A DNA stretch of 64,000 nt. It comes from Streptomyces sp. SLBN-118. GTDB taxonomy: Bacteria > Actinomycetota > Actinomycetes > Streptomycetales > Streptomycetaceae. Within the stretch, counting starts at the first letter, position 1. Each line of letters opens with the position of its first letter. The stretch is from positions 620,001 to 684,000 of the forward strand of contig NZ_VFNP01000002.1 of the NCBI RefSeq assembly GCF_006715635.1. The letters run 5' to 3'. The notes under the pieces were generated by a model that worked only from the letters and a program-made list of their open reading frames with translations, had not been told where the DNA came from and made no database searches. A program made the position numbers and the translations under genes. Of this stretch, positions 15,730 through 23,092 are shown piece by piece.

Positions 15730-17271
15730 CTACCGGCCGAGCACCGCCATCGCGGCGTTGTGCCCCGGCACGCCGCTGACCCCGCCGCCCCGCACGGCTC
15801 CCGCGCCGCACAGCAGCACATTGGCGTGTGCCGTCTCGACGCCCCAGCGCCCCGTCGACTCGGTCGCGTAGGGGAAGGCGAGATCGCGGTGGAAGATGTG
15901 GCCGCCGGGCAGCCGCAGTTCCTGTTCGAGGTCGAGCGGGGTCTTCGCCTCGATACAGGGCTCGCCGTTCTCGTCGAGCGCGAGACAGTCGGCGATCGGC
16001 TCAGCCAGATACGAGTCCAGCTCGGCGAGCGTCGCCGCGAGCAGTTCGGAGCGCGCCGCGTCGTTGTCGGCGGCGAAGAGGCTCGCCGGGGTGTGCAGCC
16101 CGAACAGCGTCAGCGTCTGATACCCCTGGGCAGCGAGCTCGGGACCGAGGATCGAGGGGTCGGTCAGGGAGTGGCAGTAGATCTCGGACGGCGGCGCGCT
16201 CGGCAGCCGCCCCTCCGCGGCCTCACGGTACGCGGTGGCCAACTGCCCGTACCCCTCGGAAACATGGAAGGTCCCGGAGAACGCATCGCGCGGGTCCACC
16301 GAGCGGTCGCGCAGCCGCGGCAGCCGGCGCAGCAGCATGTTGACCTTGAGCTGGGCGCCTTCGGCGGGCGCGGGAGGTTCGTCGCCGAGGAGCGCGGCCA
16401 GCGCCTGCGGCGAGGCGTTCACCAGGACATGGCCCGCCGCAACCGTGCCCTCGGCCCCGTCGGCCCCGTCGGCACGGAAGGCCACCTCGGCCCGCTTGCC
16501 GTCGGTCTCGATCCCGGTCACCTCGTGCAGTACGGCGATCTCGGCTCCCGCCGCCCGGGCGGCGTCCGCGAGCGCGTCGGTCAGCGCTCCCATGCCGCCC
16601 ACCGGAACGTCCCAGTCCCCGGTCCCCCCGCCGATCACGTGGTAGAGGAAGCAGCGGTTCTGGAGCAGCGAGGTGTCATGGGCGTCGGCGAAGGTGCCGA
16701 TCAGGGCGTCGGTCAGCACGACACCCCGTACGAGATCGTCGGCGAACCGCTTCTCGATCGCCACGCCGATGGGCTCCTCGAAGAGGGTCCGCCACACGGT
16801 CTCGTCGCCGATGCGCTCCCGCAGGGCCTCGCGGGTCGGCAGTGGCTCGGTGAGGGTCGGGAAGACGCGCTCGCCGACGCGCCCCGTCATCGCGTAGAAG
16901 TCCTGCCAGGACTCATACTCACGGTCCCCGCCGGTGAGACGGGCGAAGGACTCCCGGGTGCCGTCGCCGCCGACGAGGAGACCGCCGGTGCCCTTGGGGG
17001 TGTAGGAGGAAACGGTCCGTTTGCGGACGGCGAACTTCAGCCCCAGGTCGCGCACGATCTTGTCCGGGAGCAGCGACACGAGATACGAGTAGCGGGAGAG
17101 CCGGGCATCGACCCCGTCGAAGGGGCGGGTGGAGACGGCCGCTCCCCCGGTGTTTCCGCGGCGCTCCATGACGAGGACGGAGCGTCCGGCACGGGCGAGG
17201 TAGGCGGCGGCGACCAGGCCGTTGTGGCCGCCGCCCACGATCACGACATCGTACGAAGTGTGTGCGGGCAT
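15730..17271 (-). CDS. FAD-dependent oxidoreductase (phytoene desaturase/PYROXD2-like)
   Basis: A 513-residue flavoprotein with an N-terminal Rossmann motif VVIVGGGHNGLVAAAYLARAG and MERRGNTGGAA, and a C-terminal FAD-closing motif NVLLCGAGAVRGGGVSGVPG. The length and spacing fit the amine-oxidase/carotenoid-desaturase superfamily, and the GGGHNGL variant is characteristic of the PYROXD2-like branch. The substrate is unknown; no carotenoid genes are nearby. It is the last of three leftward genes (MpaB-like oxygenase, kinase, this gene), only 16 bases after the kinase stop, so they may be co-transcribed. Confidence 0.85.
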   Translation of the reverse strand: MPAHTSYDVVIVGGGHNGLVAAAYLARAGRSVLVMERRGNTGGAAVSTRPFDGVDARLSRYSYLVSLLPDKIVRDLGLKFAVRKRTVSSYTPKGTGGLLVGGDGTRESFARLTGGDREYESWQDFYAMTGRVGERVFPTLTEPLPTREALRERIGDETVWRTLFEEPIGVAIEKRFADDLVRGVVLTDALIGTFADAHDTSLLQNRCFLYHVIGGGTGDWDVPVGGMGALTDALADAARAAGAEIAVLHEVTGIETDGKRAEVAFRADGADGAEGTVAAGHVLVNASPQALAALLGDEPPAPAEGAQLKVNMLLRRLPRLRDRSVDPRDAFSGTFHVSEGYGQLATAYREAAEGRLPSAPPSEIYCHSLTDPSILGPELAAQGYQTLTLFGLHTPASLFAADNDAARSELLAATLAELDSYLAEPIADCLALDENGEPCIEAKTPLDLEQELRLPGGHIFHRDLAFPYATESTGRWGVETAHANVLLCGAGAVRGGGVSGVPGHNAAMAVLGR

Positions 17272-17287
17272 GGCCGGACCCTAACCG

Positions 17288-19528
17288 CTATCGGGCCTGT
17301 GTGCCTCGCTGCTGGCGCAGCGCCGCCACGCGGCGGTACAGGTCGACCGCCTCCGCGTGTCTGCCGAGCTGCTCCAGGCAGTGCGCCTCGTCGTTGCGGC
17401 TGGCCAGCGCCTCGGGATGGTCGATGCCGAGGACCCGTTCCCGCGCCGCGGCGACCTGGCCGTATACCGCCAGGGCGTCCGCCCAGCGGCCCAGCCAGCC
17501 GAGGCCCACGGCCACCTCGCGGCGGCTGACGAGGGTGTCGGGGTGGTCAGCGCCGAGGACGCGCTCGCGCAGGGCACACACGTCGCGGGCCTCGGCGAGG
17601 GCCTGCTCCCAGCGGGCGAGGCGGCCGAGGTTCACGCCGAGGCCGTGCCGGGCGCGCAGTGTCTCGGGATCGGCGGGCCCGTGCACCCGGGTACGGTCGT
17701 CGACGAGCTCGCGGTAGAGCTCCAGGGCCTCCGCACTGCGGCCGAGCCGCCCGAGGCTTATCCCCACCTCGTAGCGTGCGGCGAGCGTGTCGGGGTGGTC
17801 GGCGCCCAGCGCCCTCGCCCGGGAGACCGCCACCTCGCGATACGTCTGCAGCGCCTCGGTCCAGCGCCCCAACTGGCCCAGTGCGTAAGCGACTTCGTAC
17901 CGCGTGACAAGCGTGTCGGGATGTTCGGCGCCGAGTACCCGGGCCCGCGCCGCGGCGACGTCGTGCGCCATCCGGCAGGAGTCCTCGAGGCGCCCCAGTC
18001 TGCTGAGGTTGAAGGCGAGGTTGTGGCGGCAACGCAGCGTGTCGGGGTGTTCGGGCCCCATCGTGCGCTCACGGGACGCGAGCACCGCCGCGTACACCTC
18101 GTGGGCCTCGAAGTGCCTCCCGAGCTGGCCGAGGACGTACGCCGTCTCCTGGCGTGCGGCAAGTGTCTCGGGATGGTCGGCGCCCATGGTCCGTTCGCGG
18201 CCTTCCGCGACCCGGACGAACTCCCGCAGGGCGTCGGCGGCGCGCCCGGTGCGGCTCAGGGTGAAGCCGACCTCGTAGCGGCTGGCCAGGGTGTCCGGGT
18301 GGTCGGGCCCCAGGGCGTGCTCACGCTCCGCGGCGACGGCGCGATGCACCTCGCCCGCCTCCTCCCAGCGGCCGAGCCGGCCGAGGCTGAGGCCCGCGTT
18401 GTGGCGGCCGGCGAGGACGCCGAGCAGTTCGGGCGGCGGCGTGGGGCGCTCGGGCCTGGCGCGCGGCGGCAGCAGCGGGCCGCCGCGCGGATCGGTGTAC
18501 GTCGTCCACTCGCCGGTCAGCCCCGCGGTGTGGTCGGGCAGCGCCGGCCGCAGGGCCGAGGTCCCGGTCGCCTTGTGGCCGGTCGTCATGCCGCGGGTCC
18601 AGGACGGGAGCCGCGGCTCACGGGACGGCGGTTGCTCGGGGCGCGGCCCCGGCACGACCGGATGCGGCTGCCCCTGGCCCGCGGCCGAGCCGATCCGCCC
18701 TCGCAGGTCCTTCGCGTCGTCGGGCCGTTCCTCGGGAGTCTTGGCGAGGAGGTCCAGCACGATCCGCTGGAAGTACTCGGGAATCTCGGCGCGGTGGGTG
18801 CGCAGCGGCTGGGGCGGGGTGTCGCGGTGCCCGACGAGGACCGCCCAGGTGTCCTCGTGGTCGAAGGGCGGCACGCCGGTGGCGATCTCGTAGAGCACGC
18901 AGCCCAGGGAGTACAGATCGCTGCGGTGGTCGACGTGGTCGCCGCCGATCTGCTCGGGGGACATGTAGTGCGGGGTCCCCATGGCGATGCCCGTGCCGGT
19001 CAGCTTGGAGGTGAAGCCGATGTCCGCGCCGAGGCGGGCGATGCCGAAGTCGCAGATCTTCACGGTGCCGTCGGTGAGCCGCATGATGTTGGCGGGCTTC
19101 AAGTCGCGGTGGACGATGCCCTGTTCATGGGTGTAGGCGAGCGCGTCCGCGACTTGTTCCGCGATGTCGACGACATCGGCCACGGGCAGGGGATACTGCT
19201 CGTTGTCCTCGAGCAGCTGGCTGAGGTTTCGGCCCTGAAGCAGCTCCATGACCAGGTAGAGCACGCCGTCGTGCTCGCCGAAGTCATGGACGACGGTGAC
19301 CCCGCGGTGCTGGAGCGCGGCGGCGACGCGCGCCTCGCGCCGGAAGCGCTCACGCAGGACGCGCGTGAAGGACTGGTCGTCGCGCTGCGGTCCCAGTGGC
19401 TTGAGGCACTTGACGGCGACATTGCGCCCGAGCGACTCGTCGCGGGCCCGCCACACCTCGCCCATGCCGCCGCGCCCGATGAGATCGAGCAGTCGGTACC
19501 GGCCTTGGATCAGCCTGGTTTCCGCCAT
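17288..19528 (-). CDS. Soluble Ser/Thr protein kinase with nine 42-residue TPR-like repeats
   Basis: A 746-residue protein starting at ATG 19528 (MAETRLIQGRYRLL). The Hanks-type kinase domain spans about 8-290: GRGGMGEVWRA glycine loop, VAVKCLK lysine, IVHRDLKPANIM catalytic loop, CDFGIARLG and GTPHYMSPEQ activation segment. All catalytic residues are present. A Pro/Gly-rich linker (about 290-390) leads to nine consecutive 42-residue units, each with the LGRxxEAxxxYR and LGxDHPDTLxxR pattern of kinesin-light-chain-type TPRs. At DNA level this gives a 126-base period over 17.29-18.43 kb. There is no transmembrane helix or PASTA domain. Its start overlaps the end of the MpaB-like gene by 19 bases. 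It is likely a scaffold kinase binding a protein partner through the repeats. Confidence 0.92.
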   Translation of the reverse strand: MAETRLIQGRYRLLDLIGRGGMGEVWRARDESLGRNVAVKCLKPLGPQRDDQSFTRVLRERFRREARVAAALQHRGVTVVHDFGEHDGVLYLVMELLQGRNLSQLLEDNEQYPLPVADVVDIAEQVADALAYTHEQGIVHRDLKPANIMRLTDGTVKICDFGIARLGADIGFTSKLTGTGIAMGTPHYMSPEQIGGDHVDHRSDLYSLGCVLYEIATGVPPFDHEDTWAVLVGHRDTPPQPLRTHRAEIPEYFQRIVLDLLAKTPEERPDDAKDLRGRIGSAAGQGQPHPVVPGPRPEQPPSREPRLPSWTRGMTTGHKATGTSALRPALPDHTAGLTGEWTTYTDPRGGPLLPPRARPERPTPPPELLGVLAGRHNAGLSLGRLGRWEEAGEVHRAVAAEREHALGPDHPDTLASRYEVGFTLSRTGRAADALREFVRVAEGRERTMGADHPETLAARQETAYVLGQLGRHFEAHEVYAAVLASRERTMGPEHPDTLRCRHNLAFNLSRLGRLEDSCRMAHDVAAARARVLGAEHPDTLVTRYEVAYALGQLGRWTEALQTYREVAVSRARALGADHPDTLAARYEVGISLGRLGRSAEALELYRELVDDRTRVHGPADPETLRARHGLGVNLGRLARWEQALAEARDVCALRERVLGADHPDTLVSRREVAVGLGWLGRWADALAVYGQVAAARERVLGIDHPEALASRNDEAHCLEQLGRHAEAVDLYRRVAALRQQRGTQAR

Positions 19529-20442
19529 CGCGTGCTGTCGCCCCCGTCGCTGAGCTGCGCCCTCCCCGGTCCGTCCAGTATGGCCTCCCGTCCGGGCAGT
19601 CTGTACGGGGCCGGGCGGCTGCCGGGGCCGAGTCGCGCCATCGCTTTCAAGATGTGACCTGGCGGGAGTCGCCAACGCAGTCGGGAGGGAATGCAGCGCA
19701 GCAGGTTGCCGGTGGCGATGAGCTGATGCGTGACGCGTTCGGGGTCGGGGGCGGGCCTGCCGTAGAGCCGATGGGCGTAGGGGGGCAGTGCGTTGTAGGC
19801 GAGTGCGGCAACCCGCCGCCACAACAGGTCACGCGCCGGGACGAGCAGGGGACTGATGGGCGGCCGCTGCAGAAAGTCGTCCACGTCGTGGGCCTCGGGT
19901 CCGGCGGCGAGTTCGGGGCGCACCCGCTCGAAGTAGGCGTCGAGTTCCGTGGTGGACGCCGGCACGCCGGCCGGGTCGAGTCCGACGAGGCGGGCCGCCT
20001 CGCGCTGTTCGTCGAGGTAGCGGTCGGCCTGTGCGTCGCTGAGGGGCAGGCCCGAGCGGCGTCCGACGTCGAGGTACGAGCCGACCTCGGCGCAGTGCAC
20101 CCACAGCAGGAGCTCGGGCTCGTCGACGCGGTAGCGCTCGCCCGTGGCGGGGTCGGTGGCCCGCAGGTGGGTGTGAATACGGCGGACGCGGGCGGCGGCG
20201 CGCTCGGCGGCCGGGGCGGTGCCGTAGGTGATGGTGCCGACGAAGTTCGCCGTGCGGATGAGGCGTCCCCAGGCGTCGCGGCGGAAGTCCGAGTTCTGCA
20301 TGACGCCTCGCACGGCGCGGGGGTGCAGCGCCTGGAGGTAGAGGGCGCGTACCCCGGCGACCCACATCATCGGGTCGCCGTGCATCTGCCAGGTGATCGA
20401 TTCGGGTCCGAAGAGCCCGCGGTCCGCGTCGCCGTCGCTCAT
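19510..20442 (-). CDS. MpaB/DUF2236-family oxygenase
   Basis: A 310-residue protein of the oxygenase MpaB/rubber-oxygenase-related family. FGPESITWQMHGDPMMW opens the domain. LHPRAVRGVMQNSDFRRDAW and LLWVHCAEVGSYL carry the conserved His residues expected to bind haem, followed by GRPAPDPERVTHQL. Fungal MpaB cleaves a prenyl chain and Lcp cleaves rubber, so an oxidative C-C cleavage of a lipid or isoprenoid is possible, but nothing fixes the substrate. It begins a leftward run into the TPR kinase (19-base overlap). A 33-codon frame ends 1 base before its ATG. Confidence 0.82.
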   Translation of the reverse strand: MSDGDADRGLFGPESITWQMHGDPMMWVAGVRALYLQALHPRAVRGVMQNSDFRRDAWGRLIRTANFVGTITYGTAPAAERAAARVRRIHTHLRATDPATGERYRVDEPELLLWVHCAEVGSYLDVGRRSGLPLSDAQADRYLDEQREAARLVGLDPAGVPASTTELDAYFERVRPELAAGPEAHDVDDFLQRPPISPLLVPARDLLWRRVAALAYNALPPYAHRLYGRPAPDPERVTHQLIATGNLLRCIPSRLRWRLPPGHILKAMARLGPGSRPAPYRLPGREAILDGPGRAQLSDGGDSTRWRKPG

Positions 20443-20443
20443 G

Positions 20444-20545
20444 TCAGCTCAGTGTGGTCCATCGACGACCCGGCGCACCCTCGTTTTCCTGCCGGAGCTC
20501 GACCGCCGCCTTGGCGATCTCCTCGCTGGTGCTCTTTCTGCCCAC
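20444..20545 (-). CDS. Possible 33-residue peptide or truncated gene start upstream of the MpaB-like gene
   Basis: A GTG at 20545 opens GRKSTSEEIAKAAVELRQEN and runs to TGA at 20446-20444, one base before the next ATG (20442). The first 22 codons almost all end in G or C; the last ten do not. That suggests the beginning of a former or real gene read into non-coding DNA, or a short translationally coupled leader. AAGGGGG about 9 bases upstream could serve as ribosome site. I recognise no family. Confidence 0.25.
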   Translation of the reverse strand: MGRKSTSEEIAKAAVELRQENEGAPGRRWTTLS

Positions 20546-20591
20546 GGGAGTGGCCCCCTTGAAGGAATACGACCAATCGTCTTAAGCTACA

Positions 20592-20606
20592 AGAAATCGT
20601 ATTTCT
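20592..20606. promoter_or_regulatory. AT-rich palindrome AGAAAT-CGT-ATTTCT
   Basis: Perfect 6-base arms lie in an unusually AT-rich stretch (about 20565-20615), 80 bases before the GH15 gene. AATACGA at about 20566 and TCGTATT at 20597-20603 add a second inverted pair. It is probably the promoter/operator region of the GH15 gene. The factor is unknown. Confidence 0.4.
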
Positions 20607-20688
20607 GCACTGTCCATGGCAGCCGTGGTCGTGGAGATCTACCATTACGCGTACGTGCTAAGCGGCCTGCGGTCTTACGGAGGCCGGT

Positions 20689-22518
20689 ATGGCGAATACC
20701 GGATTCGGACAAGAGGGCCTCTCACCCTATCTGCCCATAGCCGAGCACGGCCTTATCGGTGATCTTCACAGTGCGGCACTCGTGGGCACCAACGGCACCA
20801 TCGATTGGTACTGCTGCCCGCGCTTCGACTCACCCAGCGTGTTCGGCTCCATTCTGGACGCGAACCGGGGCGGGTCGTTCGAGCTGGCCGCCGACGTACC
20901 GACGCGGACCCGGCAGTTCTACTTCCCCGACACGAACGTTCTCATCACGCGGTTCTTCGCCTCCGACGGGGTGGCCGAGATCCAGGACTTCATGCCGATC
21001 ACCGACGACTCGGGCACGGCAGCCCGGCACCGTCTGATCCGACGGGTGATCTGTGTCCGGGGATCGCTGCCGTTCACGGCGCGAGTGGCTCCCCGCTTCG
21101 GCTACGGGGCCGAACCGCATTCCGCGCAACTCCAGGGCAACACCGCACTGTTCCGGTCCCGGAGCCTGTCGTTGGCGCTGAGCGCCACGGCGCCGCTGGA
21201 GTGCGACGACCTGGACGCGCGGTCGCGCTTCAAGCTCCTCGAAGGCGAGTCCGCGGTGTTCGCCCTCGACCCGGTCATCGACGACGTCATGCCGCGGGCC
21301 TGCCCGCAGGCCGAGGCGGAGTACCAGTTCGAGACCACCGTCAGGTTCTGGCGCGACTGGCTGGCCCGCTCGCGCTACCACGGACGGTGGCGGGAGATGG
21401 TGCACCGCTCCGCGCTCGTGCTGAAGCTGCTCACCTACGCGCCGACGGGCGCCATCGTGGCTGCCCCGACGACCAGCCTGCCCGAGCAGATCGGCGGCGA
21501 GCGCAACTGGGACTACCGCTTCGTATGGGTGCGGGACGCCGCCTTCTGTGTCTACGCCATGCTCAGGCTGGGCTTCACCACAGAGGCCGAGGCGTTCATG
21601 GGCTTCCTGTCCGAGCGGGACATCATGCGGGGCGGCGGCCCCTCCGGTCCGCTGCAGATCATGTACGGAATCGACGGGCGCAGCGAGCTGCCCGAGCGTG
21701 AACTGCCCCACCTCGAGGGCTACCTGGGGTCCGCCCCGGTGCGAGTGGGAAATGCCGCCACCGGCCAGCTCCAGCTGGACATCTACGGAGCGCTCATCGA
21801 CTCCGTGTATCTGTACGACAAGTGGGGACAGCCCATCAGCAGCGACCGGTGGGACGAGCTCGGTGTTCTGGTGGACTGGCTCTGCGCCAACTGGGACCAA
21901 CCCGACGACGGCGTCTGGGAAACGCGCGGGGGACGCAAGAACTTTGTGTACTCGCGGCTGATGTGCTGGGTGGCGATAGAGCGGGCCATCCGGATGGCGA
22001 ACCGGCGCGGCCTGCCCGCGGACCTCCCCCGGTGGCGGCAGAGCCGTGATGCGATCTACCGCCAGATCATGCAACGCGGCTGGTGCCCCGAGCGAGGGGC
22101 GTTCGTCCAGAACCTCGGCGACCGCGTACTCGACGCCTCGGTGCTGATGATGCCGATGGCCAAATTCATCTCACCCACCGACCCCAAGTGGCTCGCGACC
22201 CTGGACGCGCTCACCGCGGACCTGGTTTCCGACTCCTTGGTCTACCGCTACGACCCCGAGGCGAGCCCGGACGGCCTCCGCGGGGCCGAGGGCACCTTCT
22301 CGATCTGCTCCTTCTGGTACGTCGAGGCGCTCACCCGCGCCGGACGGCTGGAGGAGGCCAGGCTGGCCTTCGAGAAGATGCTCACCTACGCCAACCACGT
22401 CGGCCTGTACGCCGAGGAAATCGGACGGACCGGCGAGCAACTCGGCAACTTCCCGCAGGCGTTCACCCATCTCTCGCTGATCAGCGCCGCGTTCAACCTT
22501 GACCGCGCTCTTGGCTGA
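20689..22518 (+). CDS. Glycoside hydrolase family 15 protein (glucoamylase/trehalase type)
   Basis: A 609-residue cytoplasmic protein without a signal peptide. An N-terminal beta-sandwich (about 1-230, starting with the family's IAEHGLIGDLHSAALV and GTIDWYCCPRFDSPS) precedes an (alpha/alpha)6 barrel. RNWDYRFVWVRDAAFCVYAM is the GH15 substrate-binding signature, DDGVWETRGG carries the general acid Glu, and YAEEIGRTGEQLGNFPQAF carries the catalytic base Glu. Bacterial homologues without signal peptides include trehalases and alpha-glucan hydrolases, so a role in trehalose or glycogen turnover is likely. It is monocistronic, divergent from the oxygenase/kinase group, and 575 bases before the exopolysaccharide operon. 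Confidence 0.92.
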   Translation: MANTGFGQEGLSPYLPIAEHGLIGDLHSAALVGTNGTIDWYCCPRFDSPSVFGSILDANRGGSFELAADVPTRTRQFYFPDTNVLITRFFASDGVAEIQDFMPITDDSGTAARHRLIRRVICVRGSLPFTARVAPRFGYGAEPHSAQLQGNTALFRSRSLSLALSATAPLECDDLDARSRFKLLEGESAVFALDPVIDDVMPRACPQAEAEYQFETTVRFWRDWLARSRYHGRWREMVHRSALVLKLLTYAPTGAIVAAPTTSLPEQIGGERNWDYRFVWVRDAAFCVYAMLRLGFTTEAEAFMGFLSERDIMRGGGPSGPLQIMYGIDGRSELPERELPHLEGYLGSAPVRVGNAATGQLQLDIYGALIDSVYLYDKWGQPISSDRWDELGVLVDWLCANWDQPDDGVWETRGGRKNFVYSRLMCWVAIERAIRMANRRGLPADLPRWRQSRDAIYRQIMQRGWCPERGAFVQNLGDRVLDASVLMMPMAKFISPTDPKWLATLDALTADLVSDSLVYRYDPEASPDGLRGAEGTFSICSFWYVEALTRAGRLEEARLAFEKMLTYANHVGLYAEEIGRTGEQLGNFPQAFTHLSLISAAFNLDRALG

Positions 22519-22620
22519 CGGGGCCGTCAACGGCAGTCCGCAAGGCGCGTCATCGTCGCCAGGGCACCCGCCCGGTGGTCCGGGCTTCAAATGTTGAGCA
22601 CAAATTATTCACATCCCCTC

Positions 22621-22675
22621 TTCAGACCGGGTCCCGATGGTCTAGATTGACCGTGCTTCGCCTGTTCGGATACGA
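22621..22675 (+). promoter_or_regulatory. Candidate promoters of the exopolysaccharide operon
   Basis: TTCAGA (22621) with a 16-base spacer to TAGATT (22643-22648) resembles a vegetative sigma promoter. TTGACC (22647-22652) with 17-18 bases to ATACGA/TACGAG is a second possibility. Both point into the operon. The surrounding DNA (22589-22650) is AT-rich compared with the rest of the window, which supports promoter function. Confidence 0.4.
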
Positions 22676-22903
22676 GGCGACCAGTAATGATCTATAGGTC
22701 CGGCGCTGTGGAAAGCCAGCAGTCGCGTCCCCGGCGCCGCACGTGGGGGTGATCAATTCTTGGAGCCCGCGAGGGGCCTTGGGTGCGGGGAGCACCCGAT
22801 GTTTCGACCGGTTCCCGCACACCTCGAAACCCTGGCAGGACATGCGAGTCCGCTGCCGCCGGGGTGGGTTGTTCAAGTAGCCCCGAAATAGCCGGATGTC
22901 ATA

Positions 22904-23046
22904 CACGGGGGGGCGGGGGCCTCCCACGGTGAGGAACAGCGCGGCGCGGGGGGCGGGGGCCTCCCGCGGAGGGGAACAGTACGGGGGGCGGGGGCCTCCC
23001 GCGGAGGGGAACAGTACGGGGGGCGGGGGCCTCCCGGGGGGAGGGG
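22904..23046. repeat. Four imperfect 35-40-bp GC-rich tandem repeats
   Basis: The core GGGCGGGGGCCTCCC occurs four times. The central C falls at 22914, 22954, 22989 and 23024, giving spacings of 40, 35 and 35. Units 2 and 3 continue with GCGGAGGGGAACAGTAC and are almost identical. CCTCC-CGC-GGAGG inside the unit can fold as a small hairpin, and the G-runs could form quadruplex structures. The array ends about 45 bases before the first GTG of the operon. Confidence 0.8.
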
Positions 23047-23092
23047 CAGTGTTAGGCGAGCACGTCGAACCACTGGGAACCTGGGGGGTTCT

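Larger units (their letters stand above)
22519..23092 (+). other. Long non-coding leader region of the exopolysaccharide operon
   Basis: No gene is supported in these 574 bases. The region holds two overlapping candidate promoters (22621-22675), a 6-base-arm hairpin TCGCCT/AGGCGA at 22658-22680, a hairpin GGGTGC-GGGGA-GCACCC near 22785, and the GC-rich tandem array at 22904-23046 just before the first gene. Transcription from 22.65 kb would give an untranslated leader of about 430 bases, long enough for RNA-based control. I could not match it to a known riboswitch class. Confidence 0.5.

Noticed and set aside
14725..17529. Very long reading frames on the strand opposite to, or in other frames of, clear genes (also 32145-34256 and 38825-41449)
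   Set aside because: They overlap well-recognised genes, have Arg/Ala/Gly/Pro-rich nonsense composition and follow from high GC at third positions. No family motifs.
17290..18430. DNA tandem repeat element of 126-base period
   Set aside because: The period is fully explained by the 42-residue TPR-like units of the kinase gene.
22650..22890. Known riboswitch (c-di-AMP, cobalamin or c-di-GMP class) in the exopolysaccharide leader
   Set aside because: GGGGTGATCAATTC and CTGGCAGGACATGCGAG recall fragments of riboswitch cores, but the required conserved blocks and pairing order are not there.
22904..23046. CRISPR array
   Set aside because: Repeats are contiguous and GC-rich with no unique spacers, and there are no cas genes.
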